Source: Tetradesmus obliquus (taxonomy: Eukaryota > Chlorophyta > Chlorophyceae > Sphaeropleales > Scenedesmaceae). From it: DNA of 64,000 bases. Below, in pieces: positions 54,504 to 64,000 of the stretch. Within the stretch, counting starts at the first letter, position 1. Every line of letters starts with the position of its first letter. The DNA is taken from positions 1,088,501 through 1,152,500 of the forward strand of contig CP126192.1 of NCBI GenBank assembly GCA_030272155.1, read 5' to 3'. A program made the translations under genes and the position numbers. Under the pieces are notes generated by a model, which saw only the letters and a list, made by a program, of their open reading frames with translations, ran no database searches and was not told where the DNA came from.

Positions 54504-57500
54504 CTACAGCACCGTGGCGGCAGCCAGGGCCAGCGCCGCGCCCAGCACGCCGCGGAGGCTGGCAGCCGCTGCGCTGCTCCTGGGGGCGGGCGTGGGTGCC
54601 ACCACAGGGGCAGGGCTGGCCTCGGCGGTGGCGCTGACAGCCGGTGCAGCCGGTGCAGGGGACGCCTCCTCGGCGGTGGCGCTGACAGCCGGTGCAGCCG
54701 GTGCAGGGGACGCCTCCTCGGCTGCTGCTGGCGTAACCTCTGCGGCAGGCAGGGCAGCAGGCAGGGTGGCAGTCACCACAATGCGCAGGGCTGCTGGTTG
54801 CAGGGCACGCGCAAAGTCTCGCGTGCTTGACCTGTGCTTTCAGAGCTGCCAGTGGAGTATGCAGCTGCAGGCCTACTCATACCGTATGAGTCATAAGCAG
54901 TACGGTTGGGTTGCTTAGCACAAAGCAAGATGTGCAGGTCAAAGGCTGTCTCAGAGGGTGCACCTGTCTCGTTGGCTGCAGCAGCTGTTGCGCCAGGCAG
55001 GGCACGGGTGCCAGTTGCCGCCTTCGTTCCAGCAGCAGCGCCTGCATCCGCAACAGCAACGGCAGCACTTGTGATGGAAAGGCAACAGCAGCTTCTGTCA
55101 ACAAGACACGCATTAGTTGAGCTGATACCACCAGCAGGTGCATGTCGATGGCATTACCAAGTGGGTGTGAGCCTGCGCCTCAGCTGCATCAGATACTGTT
55201 CAGCATGCAGATGGCACTGTCTCTGCGCTGCTTCAACTGCGTACCTGTGGCGGGAGCCACTGCTGCGGCGGTGTCATTGGCACCAGCTGCGGGCTTGGCA
55301 GTTGCGGTGGCATTGGCAGGTGCGGTGGCGTTGGCTCCTGCTGTGGCGTTCTTGGGCGCTGCCTCCGTCATGCCAGCCATTGCACCTGCACAGCAGCGCA
55401 GGCCACAGCCAAGGTGCGTCGATGGTGTTGATGCCTAGGCCAGGCAGCCAGCAGGCTTGAGACATGTTCACAGTCACCTACAAACAGGCGGCATCGGCCG
55501 TCTTTGTTGGACAGGCAGCCTGAGTCGTGCTATGCCTGTCGTGCATGCAGCAGCACCGCAAGGCCCTGAACATGCTGGTCGACAGCGGGGTGCCGCCTGC
55601 TGGGCAATCACCTGCTGTTGCTGGCTCGGCCTCAGTGCCAGGGGCGATGGTGGCCTCTGCACCAGTGGCACCTGTGGCCTCAGTGCCAGGGGTGATGATG
55701 GCCTCCTCTGCACCAGTGGCACCTGTGGCCTCAGTGCCAGGGGTGATGATGGCCTCCTCTGCACCAGTGGCACCTGTGGCCTCAGTGCCAGGGGTGATGA
55801 TGGCCTCCTCTGCACCAGTGGCACCTGTGGCCTCAGTGCCAGGGGTGATGATGGCCTCCTCTGCACCAGTGGCACCTGTGGCAGCAGCAGCATTCTCAGT
55901 GCCAGCAGCAGCGGTGCCATTGGCGCCTGGCGCGGCAGCAGTTGCATCTGCAGCAGGAGGGGTGGTTGCCTCTGCACCTGTCGCGCCTGGCGCAGCTGTG
56001 CTGTCGGTGGTGGGAGCAGTGGTTGCTGGCTCTGTGGCGGTGGCGCCTGGCACGGCAGCAGTTGCAGCAGCAGCAGGAGGGGTGGTAGCCTCAGCACCTG
56101 TGGCTGGCTCGGTGGCAGTGGCGCCTGGCGCGGCAGCACCTGCAAGGCCATTGCAGACAGGCAGTAGACTCCTGTAAGTAGACGCCTGGCTTAACCCTGC
56201 CTCCGCTCCATAGTTGGTAATTGCCGTTGTTTACTCGTTCGTGCTGCTTGCTCAACTTCTTCTCGTGCTAGCAGCATTACAATTTTTGGCTTATGCGACT
56301 CACCACGATGAGAGCCCTGGGGAGCGCCATCTGGATCATGCAGCTGCTCGTCTGACTTTGCAGCGTGGCACATTCCTTGCATACGCGTGGAAACATGCCG
56401 TGCTAACACCATCAGTCAGGCTGCAAACTGCAAATGCAACCAGAGGTCTTAGTGCTGCCTGGCTCACCTGCAGGCGCAGTGACGGCCTCTGTGGGGGTGG
56501 CAGGGGCACCTGGGGCTGCAGCACAGCACGCAACACAACATGGTGAGGTAAGTGTCTGGGTGAGTGCATGCATGCACCTGCCATTCTGAGCAGCAATCAG
56601 CACTGCTGGGCAGATTGCATGACATTGGCACTGCAAGAACTGCTTACACATGTCTAAGAGAGCGCAGCTGGCCTGGCAGTGGCTGGGCCTACGTCTGACA
56701 ATGCACGCATTGCAAATGCGACGGCCCTGCTATCGCTGGCCTGGCAACCAGGGTGTGCAGTGGAGGCACAGCAGTTGCTGCTCTCACCAGCCTCGGCAGG
56801 AGTGGCCGTGGCCTCAGGTGCTGCTGCAGCAGCGGAGCCAGCAGCTCCAGCAGCGGCAGTGGTGCCAGCAGCTGCTGCTGCGGGCGTGGTGGTCTTGGTG
56901 GCGGCCTCAGGCTGGGCAGCAGTGGCTGCGCCGGTGGCTGCAGGGGTGGTGGCAGTGGCAGTAGTGCCGTCTGCATTGAATGCCCAGCAGCAGCGGGCTA
57001 GAAGTTAGGAAGTGAAAAACGGCACCGTGACACAGCAGAACATATGTGTTATATGTGTGGAGCATCAGCAATTTGAACAGAAGCGATGGCAGCCACGTTG
57101 CGCCTCCGCCAAAACTCGCAGCAGCTGGGGCGTCTAAACAGGAGCAGTCACTTTGACCTCAGTCGCCCAATCTCACCTGCTGGTGTGGCTGTGCCAGGGG
57201 CAACTGCAGCACCAGCAGCTGGGGCGGTTGCGGTTGCGCCAGGGGCATCTGTAGCACCGGCAGCTGAGGCGGTGGTGATTGCGCCAGGGGCATCTGTAGC
57301 ACCGGCAGCAGGGGTGGTGGTGGTGGTGGCACCAGGAGCAGCAGTTGCGCCGGCAGCAGGGGTGGTGGTAGTGGTTGCGCCTGGTGCAGCAGGGGTGGTG
57401 GTGGCGGTTGTGCCAGGGGCAGCTGCAGCACCAGCAGCAGGGGCTGCGGTGGCACCTGGGACAGTGGCGGCAGTCACGTCACGGGTCGCAGCAGCCTTTG

Positions 57501-58810
57501 CGGCGGCTGCAGGCTTGGGTTGTGCTGGCTTCGGTGGCTGCTCGCCGTACAGGCTGTAGACTGCCTTGTCCAGCGCTGCCTGTGCGCTTGGGGTCAGCTT
57601 GCCGCCTGTGGCCTGAGGGGTGACAGCAGCACGCGCCTTCTGCGCGGCCTCAGCAGGGTTGGGCGTGGCTGCCTTGTTGGCAGCAGCCTGGGCGAGGGCA
57701 GCAGCAGCCGCAGCCTCCACCTGCAGCAGCAGAGGGCAGTGCGTGGCTCGTGCAGATGGGCCAAGCAGGCACGATGCACAGCGCAGCTGGCGCACCGGCA
57801 CAGGCCACTGTGCAATCCAAATCCAACGTTGGATGTTACTATGCTCTCTGTTGGTGTGGTTTGCACTTGGAGCAATTGCTTGCAAGCTGTCGGTGAGTTG
57901 GGGTGCCGTTGAGCACCGCAGTAAGGCGTTTATGGGTTCAACACGAGTGAGTTGGCGTGCAAGAGTGTGCATCCAAGATGGTGCCAAGACCCACATGACC
58001 TGTGTGCATGCGCACCTGCTTCTCATTGCCGCCTGCGTTGTATCAGCTGCCTGTGATGTCATTGGCCACCTGCAGGCAGGACACAGGCACACAGACAACG
58101 GAAAGTGGGCAGGGGTTTGCCAGCTCTCTATGGCAGCTTGACAGTGAGCGGCTTGCGCAGCGGATGCATTGTTCCTACTTGCATGCACAATGGCAACTGT
58201 ACAGTTGCACATGTGCATGGTGTGCATGCAGGAGCTGCTGTCAGCTGGCTTAGGAAATCACCAACTGCAGCATGCAGCACATCTCAAGCGCCTGCTGAGG
58301 TCCACAGCCTGGGCCAGCTCGTCCTCCTACCTGCCTAGTGGCTTGGTTCACGGTGGCGGGCTGCTGCACCTGACTGAGATCCCTTGCTGCATTGGCACCT
58401 GCACATGGCACACGCGAGCAATGGGAGTGCAGAAGTTGTGTAAAGGTTGGGATGAATACGCACATTGAATGTGGTGCATTGCTAATCGCGTGCTGAGCAT
58501 AGGCCGAGGGCAGGGCTGCAAATGAGTGTAGCGCGACAGGTACGTGTGGCAGTTGGGCATGGCTGCTGCGCTTGATGCTATTCCGTTAATGACAAGCCAA
58601 TTATTTTCAAACGAATTACATGTTGTGCCTGGCCTGAAGGGTGCATGCGCTTCAGCTACAGTACACTACGCAAATGGGATTGATGGTCTGCATGTCTGGA
58701 TCTGCATACAATACAATCCACCGCTATAGTTCTGAGAAGCACTGGTTTCTATTTTAAAGCTCTCAATCACCGGACAGCGCCAGTAGCAGCACGAACGCCA
58801 CGGTCCTCAT
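54504..58810 (-). CDS. Ala/Pro/Thr-rich secreted protein with GPI-like tail
   Basis: Exon 1 (58810-58771) encodes a compact signal peptide, MRTVAFVLLLALS. It splices in phase to ANAARDLSQVQQPATVNQAT, near 58.4 kb. The following exons are short and strongly biased: an Ala-rich helical part (ALAQAAANKAATPNPAEAAQ; LDKAVYSLYGEQPPKPAQPK) near 57.7-57.5 kb, then many Ala-Pro-Gly-Thr repeats down to 54.5 kb, including a 17-residue unit (ATGATGAEEAIITPGTE) repeated four times. The protein ends RSSAAAASLRGVLGAALALA and a few more residues: a small-residue cleavage region plus hydrophobic tail, as in GPI-anchored proteins. The composition resembles arabinogalactan- or mucin-type wall proteins that are O-glycosylated on Thr, Ser and hydroxyproline. 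No enzymatic domain was seen. The exon set is approximate, and the surface role is inferred. Confidence 0.65.
54621..54716. repeat. 48-bp in-frame tandem duplication
   Basis: Two perfect 48-bp copies (54621-54668 and 54669-54716) in the last exon of the Ala/Pro/Thr-rich gene. On the minus strand they encode EEASPAPAAPAVSATA twice. Confidence 0.92.
55632..55884. repeat. 51-bp in-frame tandem array
   Basis: Four near-perfect 51-bp copies starting at 55681, 55732, 55783 and 55834, preceded by one shorter degenerate copy from about 55632. They encode a 17-residue repeat on the minus strand in the Ala/Pro/Thr-rich protein. Confidence 0.95.
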
Positions 58811-59343
58811 GGTGATGCACGGCGTAGAAGATGTTGTGGCGTTGCTACAAGGTTTGTGAGGTGAAACCGATCAATGCGTGTTGGCCACGATGTGCTGGCT
58901 GCTGTCGTTCTACAGGTCACTCAGATCGGCAGTAGTTGCGTTCAACTCATCACCGCGATGGCCTCCTGCCGGCTTCAATTGCGAGCGACGTAGAGACTAG
59001 CGTCATATCATAAAATGTATCGGGTTTGTTCGTCAGGCCTGCGTCACTAGCTCCTACATGGGTGAGTCACCCGGCAAGTGTCGAGTGCGTTGACCGTTCG
59101 TCCGCAGCCAAATGAAGTCAGGGTGCGTCAGACCATCAGACGAAGGCTGTAGATGCGAAATAATCATTGATCTGCTCTTTAGTAATGGTAACCACGCTTG
59201 AGGCGTACTGCAGCAGTTGGTCAAACTCCACAAGGAGTGCCATGTCCATGGATGCTGCACCAGCTAGTTACACCACAACACAACCGATCAAGGGATGTGC
59301 ACGCCATGCACCAGAAGCCTTCTCAGTAACAGCCAGCACCCTG
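58811..59343. other. Intergenic region, nothing recognised
   Basis: About 530 bp between two minus-strand genes. It should hold the promoter of the Ala/Pro/Thr-rich gene and the 3' UTR of AATF/BFR2. It is AT-richer than the flanks, with no repeat or coding segment recognised. Confidence 0.45.
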
Positions 59344-62300
59344 TCAGCCCTGGTGGCTGAACAGGTTGCCGAACAGCTGCTCCGCAAAGGGCGGCGCCAC
59401 CAGCTCCGCGGGCGCCATGAAGCCCACCAGCTTCTCCATCACGTGGTAGCGCAGCTTGCGCCCCTTGCTGGCGCGGCGGTCCACCAGCTTGCGCCGCTTG
59501 GGCGGCCTCGCACCCGCCAGCTGCTGCGGCAGGCTGCCAGGCGGGGCTGCGCAGCAGCACAGCAGCAAGGAAGCAATCGGACACTCGTCAGCATCAGCCG
59601 GGCCATGCACAACCTTTCAGCAAAGTGAGTGCATCCCACGCAATACTGCTTGCTACAGACTGTGCCTTTGGATGCGTTGCACAGCCCAGCACACCAGCAG
59701 CGCCACATAACACTACACCGTCAACTCGCCCCACTTGCTAGGTCCCCAGCTGGCTACGCGCCTGACCACACCCCGCCTCCCCCAGCCGCCCTCACCTGCC
59801 TCCAGCAGCTCCTTGAGCAGCTGCTGGTAGAAGTCGCCCTCGTCGTACGTCTCAGCGTCACGCGCACGCTCACGCCGCCCGCCGCCGCCGGGCTGCCGCC
59901 TGCCATCATCCGCGTCGACCTCGTCGTCGCTGCCGCCGGGCTGCGGCTGCGCGCGTGCCGGCGTGCCCAGCGGCCGGGGGGCCAGCTCCAGCGGCAGCTG
60001 GCTGCGCGCCACCAGCTTGGCGCTGTCGCCCATCAGCGCAGCCACCTGGCTGGACACGCTCTGCTGCAGTGCGCGCAGCCCGCTGCTGCCGCGCAGCGCT
60101 GCCGTGCCTGATGAGAGCACGGTGCGCCTGTGCCACTTGTCCAGCGAGGCGTCCCTGAAGCCTGCCAGGTTGCTGATGGCGGCATCCACAGCAGACCACG
60201 CCTCGTCAGCAGTGCGGCAGCTGCCTGCATACTTGACCGCTGCTGGCTGCTGCGGCTGCTGCTCAGCATCGTCGTCCAGACCTGCCGCTGACCTGCTGCG
60301 CTTGCTTTTGCTGCCTGGCTGCTGCTGCTGCTGCTGCTGCTGGGTGGCTTCTGCTGCTGCCAGTGCTGCCGCCGCTGCCGGGTGCTGCTGCGCCAGGCTG
60401 TGGTGCAGCGTCAGCATGTCCTGCAGCGTGGCCTGGCAGGAGCCCAGCAGCTCAGAGTAGCTGCAGCAGCAGACAGCAAACAGCCAGCGCACCGCGGTGA
60501 GTAGGCTGCTGCAGCGCTACACCTTGACAACACAGCGCAGTGACGCCTGACTGTACAGCAAGCACATCGCTGCCAGCTGATGTGCAGCTGCAGGCAAGCA
60601 TGTGCGACTGCTTTGAAAATCATATGTTTAAACACGCATGCACCATCACTGCACGCTGACAGCAGCATCTGTCCAGCAGCAACCACACAGCAACCGTACT
60701 GCAACACAACCAAGCCCTGTGCAGCTCATGCTCGCCGCCAGCCCCCACCAGCCAGCCCACCCCACGCACCCGCGCGCCACCTGCGGGCTGTGCCCCGCCA
60801 GCGCTGCGCGTGCTGCGGGCCGCGGCAGGCTGTTGCCGCCCGCCAGCGCCCGCTGCAGCCGGATGCGCAGCTCCAGCGCCGCGCCCCACAGCCGCTGCTG
60901 CGCGCGCACGCCCGCGGCCTTCTCCACGTCCCTGCCGCTGCGCGCGCCCGCGGCCACCAGCTGCTGCGCGGCCTCCGCCTGCGCGGCAGCAGCCTCCCTG
61001 CAGCAGGCAGGCAGCGCGGCAAGTGAGATGGCGCAGGTGCTGCGGCGGAGCCACTCAAGCCACACTGGCAAGCTGCGCAGCCCTGGCCCTGTCCTTGGCC
61101 ACAGCAACAGGCGTGCACAAGCACTCGTCATATGCACTGCTCTCACAAAAAGTCGCAGGCATAAGGACCGGAATGCTGTGAGCATGCGCAGATGCCGGCC
61201 ACAGGCGGCTGTGCTGTCGAAATGGCAGAAGTTGTGCATGGCCACAGCAGCTGATGCCTGCTGCAGCATGCCATGCCGGCTGCCGCCTCACCTTTCCAGC
61301 TGCTGCATCTCCTCATCATCGCCCAGCATGGCTGCCACTCCGGCAGCAGCGGCATCAACATCAAGCCCGTTTGCCCCCAGCATCTGCGCATCACCCTCGC
61401 CACCAGAGCCCTCATCCGCAGCATCGCCCTCATCTTCAGCTTCGCCTTCATCTCCGCTGTCATCCTCATCAGAGCCAGCAGCTGCAGCACCCATGTCGTC
61501 ATGCTCTTCCTCGCTGCCCTGCTCACTCTCACCCTCTTCACTGCTGCTGCCCTCAGCTGCTTCCCGATCTAGCTGTTGCTGCTGCTGCTGCTGCTCTGCC
61601 TGGTCTTCTTGACCCGAGCCGCCCTCATCATCATCACTGCTGCCACTCTTTTCACCCTCACCCTGCTGCTGTTGCTGCTGCTGAACACGCGCTACTGTAG
61701 CAGCAGCTGCCTGCTGCTGAACTGGTGACACTGCGCCTTGGACTTGCTGCTGCTGCTGCTGCTGCTGTGCCTCTTCCCCCTCCTCTTCCCCCTCATCACT
61801 GAACAGGCTGCTGCTGCTGGTGGGGTCGTCCAGCCCGGGCCCGTGGTGTGCGTGGCCGTTGGCAAACATGGTGGGGATGGTGCTCAGGTCACGCCGCCCA
61901 GGAGGAAGCGCCCCCTGCACCGCACGCGACAGCCGCACACCACCCAGCTGCTGCTGCGCATCGTCGCTGTCGCCGTCTGCATTATCCTCTTCTTCGCTGC
62001 TGCTGTCCTGCTGCTGCTCGTCACCGCCAAACAGCGCTGCCCTGCTGCTGCGGCGGCCCTGGTACTCAACCCCCTCCAGCGCAATGTCTGCTGGTATGGC
62101 CCGCCGCCCGGCTGCAGCTGCCCCCACCAGCCCCGCCAGCTCATCATCGCTGCCCCCCAGGGCGTCAGCCTCGCCTATGCCTGCGGCCTCAGGGTCCAGC
62201 TCTGTGGGCGGGGCGGCAGGGTGGGCAGGGCCAGGGACGGGGTGTGGAGTGTCAGTCAGCGTGGGAGCAAGGCGGGTGCGGGAGGCTTTGCAGGCGAGCA

Positions 62301-62566
62301 AACAGCACACAGGTTGAAGGCAACAGGCCCAGCATTGCATGTGACTAACATGGTTTCCCTGTCGCCACGCTGGTGTTCCTGGCAACCGAGGCAACGTCAC
62401 ACAGCTGCCAGCAGCACAGTGGAGTAAAGTTGTACATGACGCATTTCAAGCCTAAAGATAAGTAGCTCGGTGCAGCTGCAGGTTTGACATCGCGAACCTC
62501 ACCTGCTTGCGGTGCTGGATTGACTAGTTCAGCCAGCTCATCGGCCAAGCTCCTAGGACGTGTCAT
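59344..62566 (-). CDS. AATF/BFR2 (TRAUB-domain ribosome biogenesis factor)
   Basis: Nucleolar protein of the small-subunit processome needed for early 18S rRNA processing (known for Bfr2/AATF). Exon 1 (62566-62503) encodes MTRPRSLADELAELVNPAPQ and joins in phase to exon 2 (62201 to about 61290), which is acidic: LDPEAAGIGEADAL, SSSEEEDNADGDSDD, then Gln and Glu/Ser-rich runs. Next come EAAQQLVAAGARSGRDVEKA and the AATF leucine-zipper-like block VRAQQRLWGAALELRIRLQR (about 60.9 kb). Then SNLAGFRDASLDKWHRRT and TYDEGDFYQQLLKELLEA (60.5-59.8 kb) precede the TRAUB C-terminal exon DRRASKGRKLRYHVMEKLVG, FMAP and EQLFGNLF, ending at the TGA at 59346-59344. Domain order and length fit the family, with poly-Gln and Ala insertions. 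It is divergent from the TAP42 gene. Confidence 0.93.
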
Positions 62567-62908
62567 GCTGCTGGGAGCCAGGCTGCTGCTGCTGTTGCTG
62601 CTGCTGCTGCCACGGCGGTACAGACAGGCTGCGCAGCGGGCAAAGTTTACCGAATGTTGGTTCTAATTCTTTGGCTGAAGCCGCTTCTGCTCGGCCCTCT
62701 GGTGCTTGCAATCGAAACTTGAGACGGCGTGTGTGTCACCTCTTGCAACTGCAGTGGAAACGAAATAAACGTACTTAGCTAGCAAGATAGAACAAAGCAG
62801 ATGTCCTGTTGTTTGTGCCATTTTCAAGCTGCGTTGAACATTGACAGTGACATGTTGTTTGGGTAAGCACTTTGCACCGCTTGCGTGTGCCTGGGGCCAT
62901 CGCAGCAC
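62567..62908. promoter_or_regulatory. Divergent promoter of AATF/BFR2 and TAP42
   Basis: About 340 bp separate the AATF/BFR2 ATG (62566, -) from the tentative TAP42 ATG (62909, +). A CAG/CTG run lies at about 62584-62612. The spacing suggests a shared bidirectional promoter; no element was identified. Confidence 0.45.
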
Positions 62909-64000
62909 ATGCGTATGCTGTTCGTTCTTCTCAACCTGTGCGTTGTGTTTCGAGTTGAAGACGAAACTGCGAAGCAATTGCGATCAGGCTTTGCAAGCCA
63001 GCAGATTGAAGTTCTGAACATGGTGGACACAGCAGCTGATGTAGGGAATCTATCGCTAGCTGCTGCCTATGATCGTGTTAATGAGCTGCTAGATGGACCA
63101 GATGGGACCAGTGCTGCCTCACCAGACACAGCACAGGAAGCACTGCAGCTGCTCAGCCATTGTGAGCTTCTAGTACAGCGTGCGGCGCTGTTTTCCAGCA
63201 ACGAGGATGCTGATGATCTCATTACCTCGCAACTCAAGTACTTGCTGGTGAGGTCAAAGAGATGCCATGGCCTGCATGTCGCTGTAGCTCAACCTGCAGC
63301 AGCAGTGCGCAGCAGGCACCTCAGTGAACCGTAGCATTGTGCATCACCTGTTGCTTGTATCAGGCCATCCTGAGCAGTGACAGAAGATAGGCGCAGTATT
63401 GAGCAGCTGCAACAGCCACCATACTCCAGCGTCTGTCAGCACCCAACAGCCATCAGTGGGCCTGTGCTCGCAGCAGCACTTGACAAAAGGATAATGCCTG
63501 CACACTACAAGTTTGTCATCACCAGCAACCTCAAAGCATGATTCATTAGAACTCAAGTGCATCAGTGTAGCTACTGTACGCCATTGCTGTGCCAGTGCAG
63601 CACTCGCAACATGCCATGCAAGCTGCTCAGCTGTTCTCATTGGCCCGATGCTGCTGTGACTTGCATGTGCTGCCAGGTGCCGTTCCTGCAAGCTGAGCTG
63701 CACAGCAGCCTGCCCAGCTGCGACCCCGCAGCGCGCCTGCGGCACGTGCAGGCCGCCAGCGAGGGCTACTGCGGCTACCTGCAGCGCTGCCAGCAGTACG
63801 GCCTGCTGCGGGGGCCGCTGGCACAGGCGTATGCAGCAGAGGAGGCAGGCAGCGCCGGCGACCCCGGCACGGCGCGTGTGCAGCGCATCGAGCGCTTCAA
63901 GCGCAGCAGGGCGCTGGCTGGGCTGCTGCAGCAGATGAGGGGCAGGCGCAGGCAGGCAGACGAAGAGGTGCGCGCTCTGCAAGCAGCGGCGGGGCGCTGC
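62909..64000 (+). CDS. TAP42/IGBP1 family, PP2A regulator (partial at window end)
   Basis: Alpha4/TAP42 binds PP2A-type catalytic subunits and acts downstream of TOR. One exon ends at 63247 with SSNEDADDLITSQLKYLLV, the family's conserved DLITxxLKYLLVPF region completed across the intron. The next exon starts at 63677 (VPFLQAELHSSLPSCDPAAR). It continues with LRHVQAASEGYCGYLQRCQQ, YGLLRGPL and VQRIERFKRSRALAGLLQQM, the conserved RxxKIxRFKRxK segment, and runs off the window at 64000. The N-terminus is uncertain: the ATG at 62909 gives an unusual hydrophobic start (MRMLFVLLNLCVVFRVEDE), and part of that may be 5' UTR or a missed upstream exon. About half of a typical family member is present. 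Confidence 0.87.

Noticed and set aside
1-64000. tRNA, rRNA, bacterial promoters, ribosome binding sites or operons
   Set aside because: None could be recognised with confidence by eye; the sequence is eukaryotic, so prokaryotic signals were not called.
1-64000. Retrovirus-like, LTR or Polinton-type elements
   Set aside because: No integrase, protease, capsid or paired long terminal repeats were recognised. The only mobile element supported is the LINE fragment at 33.7-35.0 kb.

Overview
The window reads as nuclear DNA of a unicellular green alga. Genes are split by many GT-AG introns, proteins are rich in Gln, Ala and Ser runs encoded by CAG/GCA/AGC tracts, and the products are typical eukaryotic nuclear proteins (MTR4, AATF/BFR2, TAP42, a IIB Ca2+-ATPase). 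The extreme CAG/CTG bias, the poly-Q F-box/LRR-type protein and the BTB/BACK protein point to Chlorophyceae, perhaps Sphaeropleales (Scenedesmus/Tetradesmus-like). That placement is inference; no marker gene was available to test it. The CAG bias also creates long false ORFs on both strands, so genes were called from conserved motifs joined across splice sites with matching phase.

Layout: (1) 0.4-3.1 kb +, BTB/BACK protein. (2) 4.7-11.9 kb -, secreted copper amine oxidase. (3) 12.5-13.9 kb +, SAP-domain protein. (4) 14.9-18.4 kb +, SET-like domain joined to a coiled coil and LRR region. (5) 20.2-21.4 kb -, a free-standing allophanate hydrolase C-terminal domain, divergent from (6) 22.0-24.7 kb +, the allophanate hydrolase amidase. 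(7) 25.4-33.3 kb +, the exosome helicase MTR4. (8) 33.7-35.0 kb -, a LINE 3' fragment. (9) 35.5-37.9 kb -, a C5-cytosine methyltransferase-like protein with a chromo-like tail. (10) 39.7-48.2 kb -, a IIB P-type Ca2+-ATPase. (11) 49.3-52.1 kb +, a secreted dirigent/AOC-barrel-like protein, followed by diverged noncoding tandem repeats. (12) 54.5-58.8 kb -, an Ala/Pro/Thr-rich secreted protein with a GPI-like tail. (13) 59.3-62.6 kb -, AATF/BFR2, divergent from (14) 62.9 kb to the window end +, TAP42/IGBP1 (cut by the edge).

Functional links: genes 5 and 6 together would supply the two catalytic modules of allophanate hydrolase, the second half of the urea amidolyase route to ammonia and CO2. 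MTR4 (nuclear RNA processing) and AATF (small-subunit rRNA processing) are both ribosome-biogenesis factors, and TAP42 acts in TOR/PP2A signalling. The copper amine oxidase, dirigent-like and Ala/Pro/Thr proteins are predicted secreted or cell-surface proteins.

The two most notable observations are the allophanate hydrolase split into two divergent genes exactly at its domain boundary, and several independent short tandem duplications that copy a splice site along with its flanks (28.4, 29.7 and 51.0 kb, and probably the 50-bp array at 39.4 kb). Exon ends were read by eye. Those given to the base had matching phase; those marked approximate did not.
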